64,000 bases of DNA, from positions 7,498,501 through 7,562,500 of the forward strand of contig NZ_JACHNC010000001.1 in NCBI RefSeq assembly GCF_014205215.1. The letters are read 5' to 3'. A program made the position numbers and the translations under genes. This document shows positions 32,224 to 40,458 of this stretch, in pieces. Source of the DNA: Actinoplanes lobatus. GTDB lineage: Bacteria > Actinomycetota > Actinomycetes > Mycobacteriales > Micromonosporaceae. Numbering within the stretch: position 1 is the first letter of the stretch; each line of letters starts with the position of its first letter. The notes below the pieces were generated by a model. The model searched no databases. It was given only the letters and a program-made list of their open reading frames with translations, and was not told the DNA's origin.

Positions 32224-35200
32224 GTGCGGTTCGGGATCCTCGGGGCGACGGCGGCATGGCGCGACGACGGCACAGCGGTGGCCGTCGGCGGGCCGGCGTC
32301 GCGGGCCCTGCTCGCCCTCCTGCTCGCCCGCCCCGGCCAGGTCGTCACCACGCACACCCTGATCGACGACCTCTACGGTGACCGCGCGCCCGGCGACGCC
32401 GGACATGCGTTGCAGTCGCGCATCTCGCGGCTGCGGCGGGCCCTCGCGCCGGTGACCATCGACATGGTCCCGTCCGGCTACCGGCTGTCCGCCGACGCGG
32501 ACGACATCGACGCCGGCCGGTTCGAGCGACTCGCGGACGCGGGCCGGCGGGCACTGGCCGATGGGCAGGCAGAGGACTCGGCCGCCGTCCTGGCCGACGC
32601 GCTGGCGCTGTGGCGCGGGGACGTGCTCGCCGACGTGCCCGACGCGCCGTCCGTGCGGGCGCTCGCGCACCGGCTGGAGGAGCGGCGCCTCGGGGCCGTC
32701 GAGGATCTGCTGGAGGCGCGCCTGCGCCTCGGTGGGCAGCACACCCTGGTGGCCGACCTGCGCGAACTGGTGGCGGGCCGGCCGTTGCGGGAACGGCCGC
32801 AGGGCCTGCTGCTGCGCGCGCTGGCCGCCGCCGGGGAGCCGGCCCAGGCGCTGGCCGCGTATGCCGAGTACCGGCGGCACCTGGCCGACGAGCTCGGGGC
32901 CGACCCGTCGGCCGAGCTCGAGGCGATCCATCTGAGTCTGCTGACCGGCCCCGTGACGGCCGCGAGCCCGGCGCCGGCCCGGCTCACCAGCTTCGTCGGA
33001 CGGGACGAGGACCTCCACCGGGTCGGCGAGCTGCTGGGCGCGCACCGCCTGGTGACCCTGTACGGCCCGGGCGGGGTCGGTAAGACCCGGCTGGCCGCCG
33101 AGGTCGCCGCCGCCCGGCCGGACGTGTGTTTCGTCGCGCTCGATCCGCTGCACGGCGGCCCGGAACTGGCGGCCGCGATCCTGGCCGCGCTGGGCCTGCG
33201 CGAGAGCGGACCGCACGCCCCTCCGGTGGCCCGGCTGATCGCCGCCCTGGCCGCCGGGCCGACACTGCTGGTCCTCGACAACTGCGAGCATCTCGTGCAG
33301 GCCGTGGCCGAGCTGGCCGAGCAGATCCTGACCCACTGTCCACGCACGAAGGTGCTGGCCACGAGCCGGGAGCCGCTGCGGATCACGGGCGAGCACCTGT
33401 GGCCGGTCCCGACGCTCGACGAGGCCGCGGCCGTGCGGCTGTTCGCCGACCGGGCGGCCGCCGTGCATCCCGGGTTCACGCTGGACCGGCGTACCGCCGG
33501 CGCGGTGGGCGAGATCTGCCGGCGGCTCGACGGGCTGCCGCTGGCCATCGAGCTGGCGGCCGCACGGGTACGGACGGTGGACGTCGCCGACATCGCCGTG
33601 CGGCTGTCGGACCGGTTCGCCCTGCTCTCGCGTGGCAGCCGTACGGCACCGGCCCGCCACCGGACGCTGCGGGCGGCCGTGGCCTGGAGCTGGGACCTGC
33701 TCACCGACACCGAGCGCACGGCCCTGCGCCGGCTGTCCGTCTTCGCGGGAGGGGCCGACCCGGCCGCCGCCGCCCGGATCTGCGCGGTGCCCGACATCGC
33801 CGAGGTACTCGAGTCGCTCGTGGACAAGTCTCTGCTGCGGGTGGCCGGCAACCGGTACCTGATGTTGGACACCGTCACCGCGTACGCCGACGAACGGCTG
33901 GCCGAGGCCGACGAGTCGATCGTGACCCGGGACGCCCACGCCGGGTACTTCCTGGCCCTCGCCACCTCGGCGGACCCGCACCTGCGCGGCCCGCAACAGC
34001 TGACGTGGCTGCGCATCCTCGGCGCGGAGCACGAGAACCTGCACGCCGCCCTCCGGTGGTCGGTGACCGCCGGCGACATCGGGACCGCGCTGCGACTGCT
34101 GGCGGCGCTGGCCACGTACCTCTGGATGCGCGGCACCCGGACCGTCGCGGGCGACCTGGCGAACGCGGTCCTGGACGAGATCACCGACGGCCCGCCGCCC
34201 GGGCTGGAGAACGAGTACGTCCTGTGCGTTCTCGCCGCGGCGGCCAGCAGCACCGGCCGGGCGGCATACGAGCGGCACATCGCGGCCGCCCGGTCCATCG
34301 CCGTCTCGTCACCCCGGCCGCTGCACCCGGTCACCACGTTCCTGCGGTCGATGGTCGGCTGGGGCACCGATCCCGAGGTGCACACCGTGCTGGTGCGGCG
34401 CGGGCTGACCAGCACCGACCCGTGGGAGGCGGCCGCCGCCCACCTCGTCCGGGGATACCAGCGGCTCTTCACCGGCGCGGACCCGGTGGCGGCGCAGCGG
34501 GAGTTCGTCATGGCCGCCGAGGGCTTCCGTACGCTCGGCGAACGGTGGGGGCAGGCCCTGGCGCTGGGCTCGCTGGCCGGGCTGGCCGACATCCGGGCGG
34601 ACCACGGGCGGGCGGTCGCGTACGCCGACGAGGCCCTGGTGCTCCTGCGCGAGCTCGGCGCGGTCGAGGAGCTGTGCGACCTGTACTGCGATCGGGGCCA
34701 GTACCGGGTGCGGCTGGCGGTCGCGACGGGCGCCGATCCGTCGGCCGCCCGGGCCGATTTCGAGGCGGCGGAGCGGATGGCCCAGCGGGCCGGACTCCCC
34801 GGGTACGTGGCGATCGCGTCGCGTGGCCTCGCCGATGTCGCCTACCTGGCCGGCGACCTCGGGCCGGCCCGGCGCCACTACGAGCGGGCCCTCGCCGACG
34901 GTGATGTGCGGTGGATCGCGGGCGCCACCAACCGGGTCGAGGCGATGGTGGGCCTGGCCCGTGTCGCCGTGACCGAAGGAGAGCTGGACCGGGCCCGGGC
35001 CGACGGCCTCCGGGCGGCGGAACTCGCGGTCATGACGGGCATGCCGCCACTGTACGTGCGGGCGGTCGACGTGCTCACGGACGTCGCGCTGGCCGGCGGA
35101 GACGCCGCACGGGCGGCGTCGCTGCTCGGTGCGGCCGCGGCACTGCGCGGTCCGGCCGAAGCCGGGCCCGGCACGGCCCGGCAGGAGCGGGTGGCACGAC

Positions 35201-35343
35201 TCGCCCTGGGCGACGAGGCATTCGAACGGTTCCATGCCGGTGCCGCCCGGCTCGACCAGGGCGCGGCGCTGCGGCTGGTCGGCGTGGCGCCCGAGGTCAT
35301 CGCCGGCTCACCGGCTGTCACCGGTCGGGTGAGCGTCCGGTGA
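32224..35343 (+). CDS. AfsR/SARP-type regulator with NB-ARC ATPase and TPRs
   Basis: A 1,039-residue STAND regulator. Residues 1-90 form the OmpR-type winged helix (VRFGILGATAAW, GHALQSRISRLRRAL), residues 95-245 the BTAD dimerisation domain (ERPQGLLLRALAAAGEPAQA), residues about 260-530 an NB-ARC-like NTPase with Walker A GPGGVGKTRLA (K near 287) and Walker B LLVLDNCEH, and the rest helical TPR-like repeats ending in SLLGAAAALRG. It resembles AfsR-class activators of secondary metabolism. It starts with GTG 7 nt after a CAGAAT box, so it is probably leaderless. No biosynthetic cluster adjoins it apart from the FAD monooxygenase downstream. Confidence 0.9.
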   Translation: MRFGILGATAAWRDDGTAVAVGGPASRALLALLLARPGQVVTTHTLIDDLYGDRAPGDAGHALQSRISRLRRALAPVTIDMVPSGYRLSADADDIDAGRFERLADAGRRALADGQAEDSAAVLADALALWRGDVLADVPDAPSVRALAHRLEERRLGAVEDLLEARLRLGGQHTLVADLRELVAGRPLRERPQGLLLRALAAAGEPAQALAAYAEYRRHLADELGADPSAELEAIHLSLLTGPVTAASPAPARLTSFVGRDEDLHRVGELLGAHRLVTLYGPGGVGKTRLAAEVAAARPDVCFVALDPLHGGPELAAAILAALGLRESGPHAPPVARLIAALAAGPTLLVLDNCEHLVQAVAELAEQILTHCPRTKVLATSREPLRITGEHLWPVPTLDEAAAVRLFADRAAAVHPGFTLDRRTAGAVGEICRRLDGLPLAIELAAARVRTVDVADIAVRLSDRFALLSRGSRTAPARHRTLRAAVAWSWDLLTDTERTALRRLSVFAGGADPAAAARICAVPDIAEVLESLVDKSLLRVAGNRYLMLDTVTAYADERLAEADESIVTRDAHAGYFLALATSADPHLRGPQQLTWLRILGAEHENLHAALRWSVTAGDIGTALRLLAALATYLWMRGTRTVAGDLANAVLDEITDGPPPGLENEYVLCVLAAAASSTGRAAYERHIAAARSIAVSSPRPLHPVTTFLRSMVGWGTDPEVHTVLVRRGLTSTDPWEAAAAHLVRGYQRLFTGADPVAAQREFVMAAEGFRTLGERWGQALALGSLAGLADIRADHGRAVAYADEALVLLRELGAVEELCDLYCDRGQYRVRLAVATGADPSAARADFEAAERMAQRAGLPGYVAIASRGLADVAYLAGDLGPARRHYERALADGDVRWIAGATNRVEAMVGLARVAVTEGELDRARADGLRAAELAVMTGMPPLYVRAVDVLTDVALAGGDAARAASLLGAAAALRGPAEAGPGTARQERVARLALGDEAFERFHAGAARLDQGAALRLVGVAPEVIAGSPAVTGRVSVR

Positions 35344-35367
35344 GCGGCGCCGGCCACGCTGGCCGGC

Positions 35368-36570
35368 ATGACTGTCACGCCTCGAACAGCGCGAACGATC
35401 CTGATCTCCGGTGCCGGTATCGCCGGCCCGGCCCTCGCGTACTGGCTGCGCCGGTACGGATTCACCCCGACGGTGGTCGAACGGGCGCCGTCGATCCGCG
35501 ACGGCGGTTATGCCGTCGACTTCCGCGGCCCCGTCCACCTCGCGACGCTGGAGCGGATGGCCCTGCTCGACGTCGTCGAAGGCCTCCGCACCGGTACCGG
35601 CGACCTGTGGTACGTGGACGCCCGGGGCCGGCGCCTCTTCCGGATGCCCGCCGAGCAGACCGGTGGCGACATCGAGGTGCTCCGCGGCGACCTCGCCCGA
35701 GTGCTGTTCGAACGGACCCGGGACGGCACCGAATACCTCTTCGGCGACTCGATCGCCTCGATCACCGACGACGCCGACGGCGCACACGTGACGTTCGAGC
35801 GGAGCGCGCCCCGGACGTTCGACCTCGTCATCGGCGCCGACGGCCTGCACTCCAGGGTGCGCGCGCTGACGTTCGGCCCCGAGCAGGGGTACCTCAAACA
35901 CCTCGGCCTGTACTGCGCGATCTTCACCACGCCCAACATCCTGGACCTCGACCACACCGGCCTGATCTACGGCGAGCTCAACCGGCTGGCCGTCGTCCAC
36001 AGCGCCCGCGGCAACACCGAGGCCAAGGTGATGCTGTACTTCGCCTCACCTCCGCTCACCTACGATCGCGACAACCTCGACGAGCAGCGGGCCGTCGTCG
36101 ACCGGGCGTTCGCCGGGGGCGGCTGGCAGACGCCGCGGCTGCTGGAGCTGCTGGCCACGGCGCCGGACCTCTACCTCGACTCGGTCAGCCAGGTCAGGAT
36201 GGACACCTGGACGCGGGGCCGGGTGGCCCTGCTCGGCGACGCCGGATACGGCGCGTCACCGCTGTCCGGAATGGGCAGCGGGCTGGCGATGGTCGCGGCC
36301 CACGTGCTCGCCGGCGAACTGGCCATGGCACAGGGCGACCATCGGATCGCGTTCGAGCGCTACGAGAGCACCCTGCGGGCGTACGTCCACGGCTGCCAGA
36401 AACTCGCCGACGGCATCGCCCCGTTCATGGTGCCGAACAGCCGGACCGCCGCCCGTCTCGTCCGGCTGAACCAGCGGATGCTGCGGTTCCTGCCCTTCCT
36501 CGCGGACATGCCCGCGAAGATGGCCCGTAGGACGGCGAGCGCCCTGACGCTGCCGGCCTACCCGGACTGA
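35368..36570 (+). CDS. FAD-dependent monooxygenase (PHBH-type)
   Basis: A 400-residue flavoprotein. The ADP-binding GxGxxG is ILISGAGIAGPALAYWL near the N-terminus, the DG motif is FDLVIGADGLHSRVR (about 150), and the second FAD motif is GRVALLGDAGYGASPLSGMGS (about 285-303). This is the aromatic hydroxylase / tetracycline-inactivating-like class, using NAD(P)H and O2 to hydroxylate a small molecule. It lies 24 bp after the AfsR-like regulator on the same strand and may be its target. Its end overlaps the convergent VOC gene by 13 bp. Confidence 0.9.
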   Translation: MTVTPRTARTILISGAGIAGPALAYWLRRYGFTPTVVERAPSIRDGGYAVDFRGPVHLATLERMALLDVVEGLRTGTGDLWYVDARGRRLFRMPAEQTGGDIEVLRGDLARVLFERTRDGTEYLFGDSIASITDDADGAHVTFERSAPRTFDLVIGADGLHSRVRALTFGPEQGYLKHLGLYCAIFTTPNILDLDHTGLIYGELNRLAVVHSARGNTEAKVMLYFASPPLTYDRDNLDEQRAVVDRAFAGGGWQTPRLLELLATAPDLYLDSVSQVRMDTWTRGRVALLGDAGYGASPLSGMGSGLAMVAAHVLAGELAMAQGDHRIAFERYESTLRAYVHGCQKLADGIAPFMVPNSRTAARLVRLNQRMLRFLPFLADMPAKMARRTASALTLPAYPD

Positions 36571-36953
36571 CCGCGCAGTTCGGCCTCGCTGCGCAGGATG
36601 CAGAACTCGTTGCCCTCCGGGTCGGCCAGGAGCACCCAGCCGCCGCCGTCGGGTTTGCGCAGGTCGGCGACCTGGGTGGCGCCGAGTTCGAGGAGGCGGG
36701 CCAGCTCGGTCTCGCGGGAGTCCTCGGTGGGGCGCAGGTCGAAGTGGACCCGGTTCTTCACCAGCTTCTCGTCGGGGACCTCGATGAACAGCAGCCTGTG
36801 GCGGCCGTCCCGGGAGAAGATCATGCACTCCACGTGGCCGGGCAGGTTGGGATCCTCGGGGTCCTCGACGTAGTCGAGAACCTCTTGCCACCAGCGGGAC
36901 TGTGTGTACGCGTTGTGGGAGTCCACGGTGGTGTGCGAGATGAAGGCGGTCAT
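36558..36953 (-). CDS. VOC-family (glyoxalase-like) protein
   Basis: A 131-residue vicinal-oxygen-chelate fold protein, similar in style to that at 26005. It contains the paired beta-alpha-beta units HTTVDSHNAYTQSRWWQEVL and RVHFDLRPTEDSRETELARL and ends in GGWVLLADPEGNEFCIL. Possible metal ligands are the His and Glu at strand starts. Convergent overlap of 13 bp with the FAD monooxygenase and divergent from the repeat protein at 36988. Function unknown; detoxification or resistance is usual for the family. Confidence 0.82.
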   Translation of the reverse strand: MTAFISHTTVDSHNAYTQSRWWQEVLDYVEDPEDPNLPGHVECMIFSRDGRHRLLFIEVPDEKLVKNRVHFDLRPTEDSRETELARLLELGATQVADLRKPDGGGWVLLADPEGNEFCILRSEAELRGQSG

Positions 36954-36987
36954 AACAGTGATCTTCGCAGATCCTAGGATCGACTGC

Positions 36988-38457
36988 GTGATCGTGGATG
37001 CGGTGGTGGCCGGACTGGCCGAGAACCCGGCCGCGCCGGCGGACGTGCTGCTGCGCCGGTGGCCGGAGACGGCGGCCTACGGACTCCGGCGCCGGGAGAC
37101 CCTGCCCATGGCGGTGCAGGAGGCGATGGCGGCGCATCCGTTGCGGGAGGTCCGGTCGGTGCTCGCGCACCACCGGGACGTCGATCCCGGGATCCGGGCG
37201 CGGCTGCTCGATGACGCCGACTGGGGGATCCGCCATGCGGCGCTGGGCCGCCCCGGGCAGCGGCCGCTCGCCGACCCGGACCGGACCCGGATGATGAGCG
37301 AGCTGTGTGAACCCCCGGCTGACGACCGGCGGCCGACCCCGGAGGAGCTGTTCGAGGACCTCGCCATGGCGGATCCGGAGAACATCCTCTTCGCCGCGCG
37401 ACACCCCGATCATCGGGTCCGGCGGATCGCCGCCCTGCGCACCTGGTGGCGCGACGAGATGCGGGTCCTGCTGACCGACCCGGATCCGGAGGTCGCCGCC
37501 GTGGCGGCGGAGTCGATCGCCGAGCATGAGCGGATCATGCGGCCGGCGGACCTGCCCGACCAGCATTGTCACGCGTTCTGGCGCACCCTGCACCGGCCGC
37601 TGTCGCGGGAACTCGCCGAGCAGGTGCTCACCTCCGGCGACCGGGAGGCGATCCTCTCGATGTCGCGGAACCCGAGCCTGCCACCGGATCTCGTCAATCT
37701 TCTCGCCGGGCACACGGACCCGGAGATCCGTGTGCACGCCGCGTACCGGGAGGGGTTGACCGGCTCGCAGATCGCGCAGCTGGTCGCGGACGCGGAGGCC
37801 GAGGTTCGTGCCGCGATCGGCGCTCACGCCGGGCTGGCCGCCGAGCATGTGGCGCGACTGGCCGCCGACCCCGACGACGGTGTCCGCGCGGCCGTCGCGA
37901 CCCACGCTCACCTGAACGCGGCCGAACGGGCCATGCTCGACGGCCCGATCACCGACGTGGCGCTCGCGGCGCGGTCGGCGCATCCGGTGCTACGCCGCCG
38001 GGCGGCGGGACGCCCTGACCTGCCACTGGATCTGGTCGCAGCGCTCGCCCATGATCCCGTCGACGGGGTACGCCTGGAGCTGGCCCGCCATCATCCGCAC
38101 GCCCCGGCCGAGCTGTTGCTGCGCTGCTACCTGGAGAATCCTCGTCAGAGCGACCTGCCGTCGCGGCCCGGGTTCCCGCTCACCGGGCTGGCCCGGTTCG
38201 CCGACCACGCCGATCCCCGGATCCGGCGGCTCGTCGCCCTGGATCCGCAAGCAGACCCCTCGGTCCTGATCGCCCTGACCGAGGACCCGGACGCCGGGGT
38301 GCGCCAGACGATGGCACGCTGCCCACACCTGCCCGCCGATCGGATCATCGCTCTGCTCAACCACCCGGAACTGGCCCGGCACGCCGCCGCCAACCCCGCG
38401 ATCGACGTGGTGGCCGTGCTGGCTCAGCTGCCGCCGCCCGAAGCGCCGGCACCATAG
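36988..38457 (+). CDS. HEAT/leucine-rich-variant repeat protein
   Basis: A 489-residue all-helical protein built of repeats of about 22-40 residues with motifs such as NPSLPPDLVNLLAGHTDPEI and ADPDDGVRAAVATHAHL: the variant leucine-rich/HEAT pattern common in actinomycetes, in which each unit ends with a D-P-D-x-x-V-R turn. No enzymatic domain. Such solenoids are scaffolds for protein binding. The GTG lies 7 nt after TAGGAT (36975-36980), so it is a leaderless candidate. Partners are unknown. Confidence 0.8.
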   Translation: MIVDAVVAGLAENPAAPADVLLRRWPETAAYGLRRRETLPMAVQEAMAAHPLREVRSVLAHHRDVDPGIRARLLDDADWGIRHAALGRPGQRPLADPDRTRMMSELCEPPADDRRPTPEELFEDLAMADPENILFAARHPDHRVRRIAALRTWWRDEMRVLLTDPDPEVAAVAAESIAEHERIMRPADLPDQHCHAFWRTLHRPLSRELAEQVLTSGDREAILSMSRNPSLPPDLVNLLAGHTDPEIRVHAAYREGLTGSQIAQLVADAEAEVRAAIGAHAGLAAEHVARLAADPDDGVRAAVATHAHLNAAERAMLDGPITDVALAARSAHPVLRRRAAGRPDLPLDLVAALAHDPVDGVRLELARHHPHAPAELLLRCYLENPRQSDLPSRPGFPLTGLARFADHADPRIRRLVALDPQADPSVLIALTEDPDAGVRQTMARCPHLPADRIIALLNHPELARHAAANPAIDVVAVLAQLPPPEAPAP

Positions 38458-38505
38458 TCGCCGGGGGACCGACGGCCGCCCGCGGAGGGTTCGTCCTGTC
38501 CCGGA

Positions 38506-38623
38506 TCCGGCTCCAGGAGCCTGGCAGGCATCCGGTAAGCGTCACTCCGGCTCCAGGAGCCTGGCAGGCATCGGTAAGCGTCACTCCGGCTTCAGGAGCC
38601 GGCAGGCATCGGTAAAGCGTCAC
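38506..38623. repeat. Three tandem 39-40-bp repeats in a convergent 3' region
   Basis: Units start at 38506, 38546 and 38585 and share TCCGGCTCCAGGAGCC, GGCAGGCATC and GGTAAGCGTCAC with few changes. Each contains the palindrome GGCTCCAGGAGCC (damaged in unit 3). They fill the gap between the repeat-protein stop and the hxlR-type gene, whose last four bases lie in unit 3. They may act as a bidirectional terminator that has duplicated. They are directly abutting, without spacers. Confidence 0.85.
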
Positions 38624-38985
38624 TGCGGCGAGCGTTGCTGCCGGGCCGCCTCGATCTGCGGGGCGTGCTCGACAGCCCACTCGCCGATCGCCACGATCAG
38701 CGGCAGCAGCGAACGACCGAGATCGGTCAGGGCATATTCCACCCGGTCACCGGCCCGCCGCCGGCTGATCAGCCCGTCACCCTCCAGAGCCCGCAGCGTA
38801 CGGGTGAGGATGCGCCTGCTCAGCCCCTCGACCGTACGATCGAGCTGGTTGAAACTGCGCGGCCCGTGCTGGAGCACCGCCAGCAGCAGCACACTCCACT
38901 TCTCGCCCACCCGTCGCAGGATGTCGGTCGCCACACAGAGTTCACGATCGGCCGAGGTCACGGGTAGGGGCAGGACCGGTGACAT
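38620..38985 (-). CDS. HxlR-family transcriptional regulator
   Basis: A 121-residue winged helix. Family features: LCVATDILRRVGEKWSVLLL (opening with Cys and the GEKW helix), GPRSFNQLDRTVEGLSRRIL recognition region, and RVEYALTDLGRSLLPLI wing and helix. HxlR proteins respond to aldehydes, quinones or thiol stress, in part through that conserved Cys. It is divergent (47 bp) from an SDR-like gene, its likely target. AAAGAAGG serves as ribosome site. The 3' end abuts the tandem repeats. Confidence 0.9.
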   Translation of the reverse strand: MSPVLPLPVTSADRELCVATDILRRVGEKWSVLLLAVLQHGPRSFNQLDRTVEGLSRRILTRTLRALEGDGLISRRRAGDRVEYALTDLGRSLLPLIVAIGEWAVEHAPQIEAARQQRSPQ

Positions 38986-39032
38986 GAATGTGCCTTCTTT
39001 CCGGCCGAGTCCGGGCGGCCGACGATGCCAGT

Positions 39033-39779
39033 ATGCGCACAGCGGTCATCGCGGGTGGGACCCGCGGCATCGGAAAGGCCCTCGCCGACCGGCTCGCCAC
39101 CGGCTGGAACGTGATCAGTATCGGTAGCGCCGACGCCGATCTCACCTCGGTCAAGGAGACCCGCGACCTGATCGGAAGGCTGCCGTCACGCGTCGACGCC
39201 CTGGTGCTGTCGGCCGGACGGTTCTCCCCGCGCCGGATCGTCACCGCCGACGGTTTCGAGCAGTCGTTCGCGATCAACGTGCTGGCCCGTCACCTGCTCG
39301 CCGACGGGCTCCGGCCGGCCCTGGAACGGGCGGAGCAGCCGGTGATCCTCAACCTGTGCGGTGTCGGCGGCATCCCCGGCGGCCACATCCACTGGGACGA
39401 CCCGCACCTCACCGACGGCTACCGGATGTTCCGCGCGATCCGCCAGGGTGCACGGGCCAACGACCTGCTCGGCGCCGGCTTCGCCGACCACTACCCGGAC
39501 ACCCCGATCCGGTACGTCCTCTACAACCCGCTGTTCGTCGACAGCGGCATGCACCGGCACCTGGACCAGCCGGCGCGCGCCCTGCTCGGGGTGACGGCGG
39601 CACTGTTCGCACAGAAGACGACCGCGGCCGCCGTACCCCTGGAAAGGCTGCTGAACGATCCACCCACCGCGACCCTGACCGCGTTGCGCAAGAACGTCCC
39701 GATCCCGCTGCCGGGAGCCGACGGCGCGGCCCGCCTCTACGCCCTGCTCGCGGACATGGGCTCAGAGACGGCGACGTAG
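39033..39779 (+). CDS. SDR-family oxidoreductase divergent from HxlR
   Basis: A 248-residue short-chain dehydrogenase-like protein. The nucleotide-binding loop is VIAGGTRGIGKALADRL, followed by LVLSAGRF in place of NNAG, and FEQSFAINVLARHLLADGL. The usual catalytic YxxxK is not obvious: around the expected place the sequence reads GYRMFRAIRQGARANDLL, with a tyrosine but no lysine four residues later. It may be atypical or NAD(P)-binding without classic catalysis. It is probably controlled by the adjacent HxlR regulator. Confidence 0.8.
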   Translation: MRTAVIAGGTRGIGKALADRLATGWNVISIGSADADLTSVKETRDLIGRLPSRVDALVLSAGRFSPRRIVTADGFEQSFAINVLARHLLADGLRPALERAEQPVILNLCGVGGIPGGHIHWDDPHLTDGYRMFRAIRQGARANDLLGAGFADHYPDTPIRYVLYNPLFVDSGMHRHLDQPARALLGVTAALFAQKTTAAAVPLERLLNDPPTATLTALRKNVPIPLPGADGAARLYALLADMGSETAT

Positions 39780-39887
39780 CGACGGCAGCGCGCCTCGAAT
39801 GATCCAGGGGGACGACGCGACGGTGGCAGCGCGCCTCGAAAGATCTAGGGGAGGACGACGCAGCGGCGGCAGCGCGCCTCGTAGGTG
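39779..39887. repeat. Imperfect tandem copies of the tdk 3' end
   Basis: Two units, 39779-39816 and 39817-39859, share GGCAGCGCGCCTCGAA, a GATC-(C/T)AGGGG core and GACGAC; a third partial match (39860-39887) is the coding end of tdk itself. The tdk stop (CTA on the plus strand at 39845) lies within the second unit. This looks like serial duplication of the last codons of tdk into its downstream region. Confidence 0.8.
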
Positions 39888-40396
39888 TAGGTGCCGTCGT
39901 CCGGCAGCGCCGTCGACGGGGCCAGTTCGCGGATCATCGGCTTGCCGTGCTCCAGCACCTGCGTGTGCGTGGCGTCCAGCGACCGGCACACGTCACACAC
40001 CGCCCGCCGGTAGATCACCTCGGCCGGCGCCAGCTCGAACAACGCCCGCACCGGCGCGAACAGTTGACCGCGGTGATCCAGGTCGATCCCGGCGACGACC
40101 ACCTTGATCCCGTTGCGGACGGCGGCCCCCAACACATTGATGTCGTCAACAGTGAACATGTGGATCTCGTCAACACCGATCACCTCAACGCCACCGTCAG
40201 CAGCACCGGCCAACGTGTGTACCTTGACCGTCTGCAGGCTGCCACCGGAACGTGACGTCACCGCCGTGTCCCGGCCATGACGTACCGACTGGTAGACGCG
40301 GTGCGGGATGCCGGCGTACTGCAACGGGGACAGCAGGCTGATCATCTCCAGCGACTTGCCGCCCTTCATCGGGCCGAGGATCACGGTCAGGTCCAT
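39845..40396 (-). CDS. tdk: Thymidine kinase (type II)
   Basis: A 183-residue enzyme phosphorylating thymidine with ATP in pyrimidine salvage. Walker A is LGPMKGGKSLEM (residues 7-18), Walker B VIGVDEIHMF, and the lid zinc site uses CDVC (about 134-137) and CRRC near the C-terminus. RRAVCDVC and the THTQV region are typical. The length is normal for type II TK. Its last codons have been duplicated downstream in tandem copies. It stands alone between an SDR and a hydrolase gene. Confidence 0.93.
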   Translation of the reverse strand: MDLTVILGPMKGGKSLEMISLLSPLQYAGIPHRVYQSVRHGRDTAVTSRSGGSLQTVKVHTLAGAADGGVEVIGVDEIHMFTVDDINVLGAAVRNGIKVVVAGIDLDHRGQLFAPVRALFELAPAEVIYRRAVCDVCRSLDATHTQVLEHGKPMIRELAPSTALPDDGTYTYEARCRRCVVLP

Positions 40397-40458
40397 GCCC
40401 TAGACCGTCCCATGATCCTCGCCGTCGAAGGACAAGCACCGGCCCCGGACGACCGCCG

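Noticed and set aside
32345..34592. Very long minus-strand frames (more than 700 codons) opposite the AfsR-like gene
   Set aside because: Composition (R/P/G/A/S) and lack of any motif mark them as GC-frame shadows of the plus-strand regulator.
32224..35343. NLR-like antiphage STAND protein
   Set aside because: The N-terminus is an OmpR-type HTH plus BTAD, which makes it an AfsR-class transcription factor; no effector domain is present.
32224..36570. Secondary-metabolite gene cluster (regulator plus monooxygenase)
   Set aside because: No PKS, NRPS, terpene or RiPP core gene lies within reach; the pair alone is insufficient.
38506..38623. CRISPR-like array of three repeats
   Set aside because: The units are directly adjacent, without unique spacers, and no cas genes are nearby.
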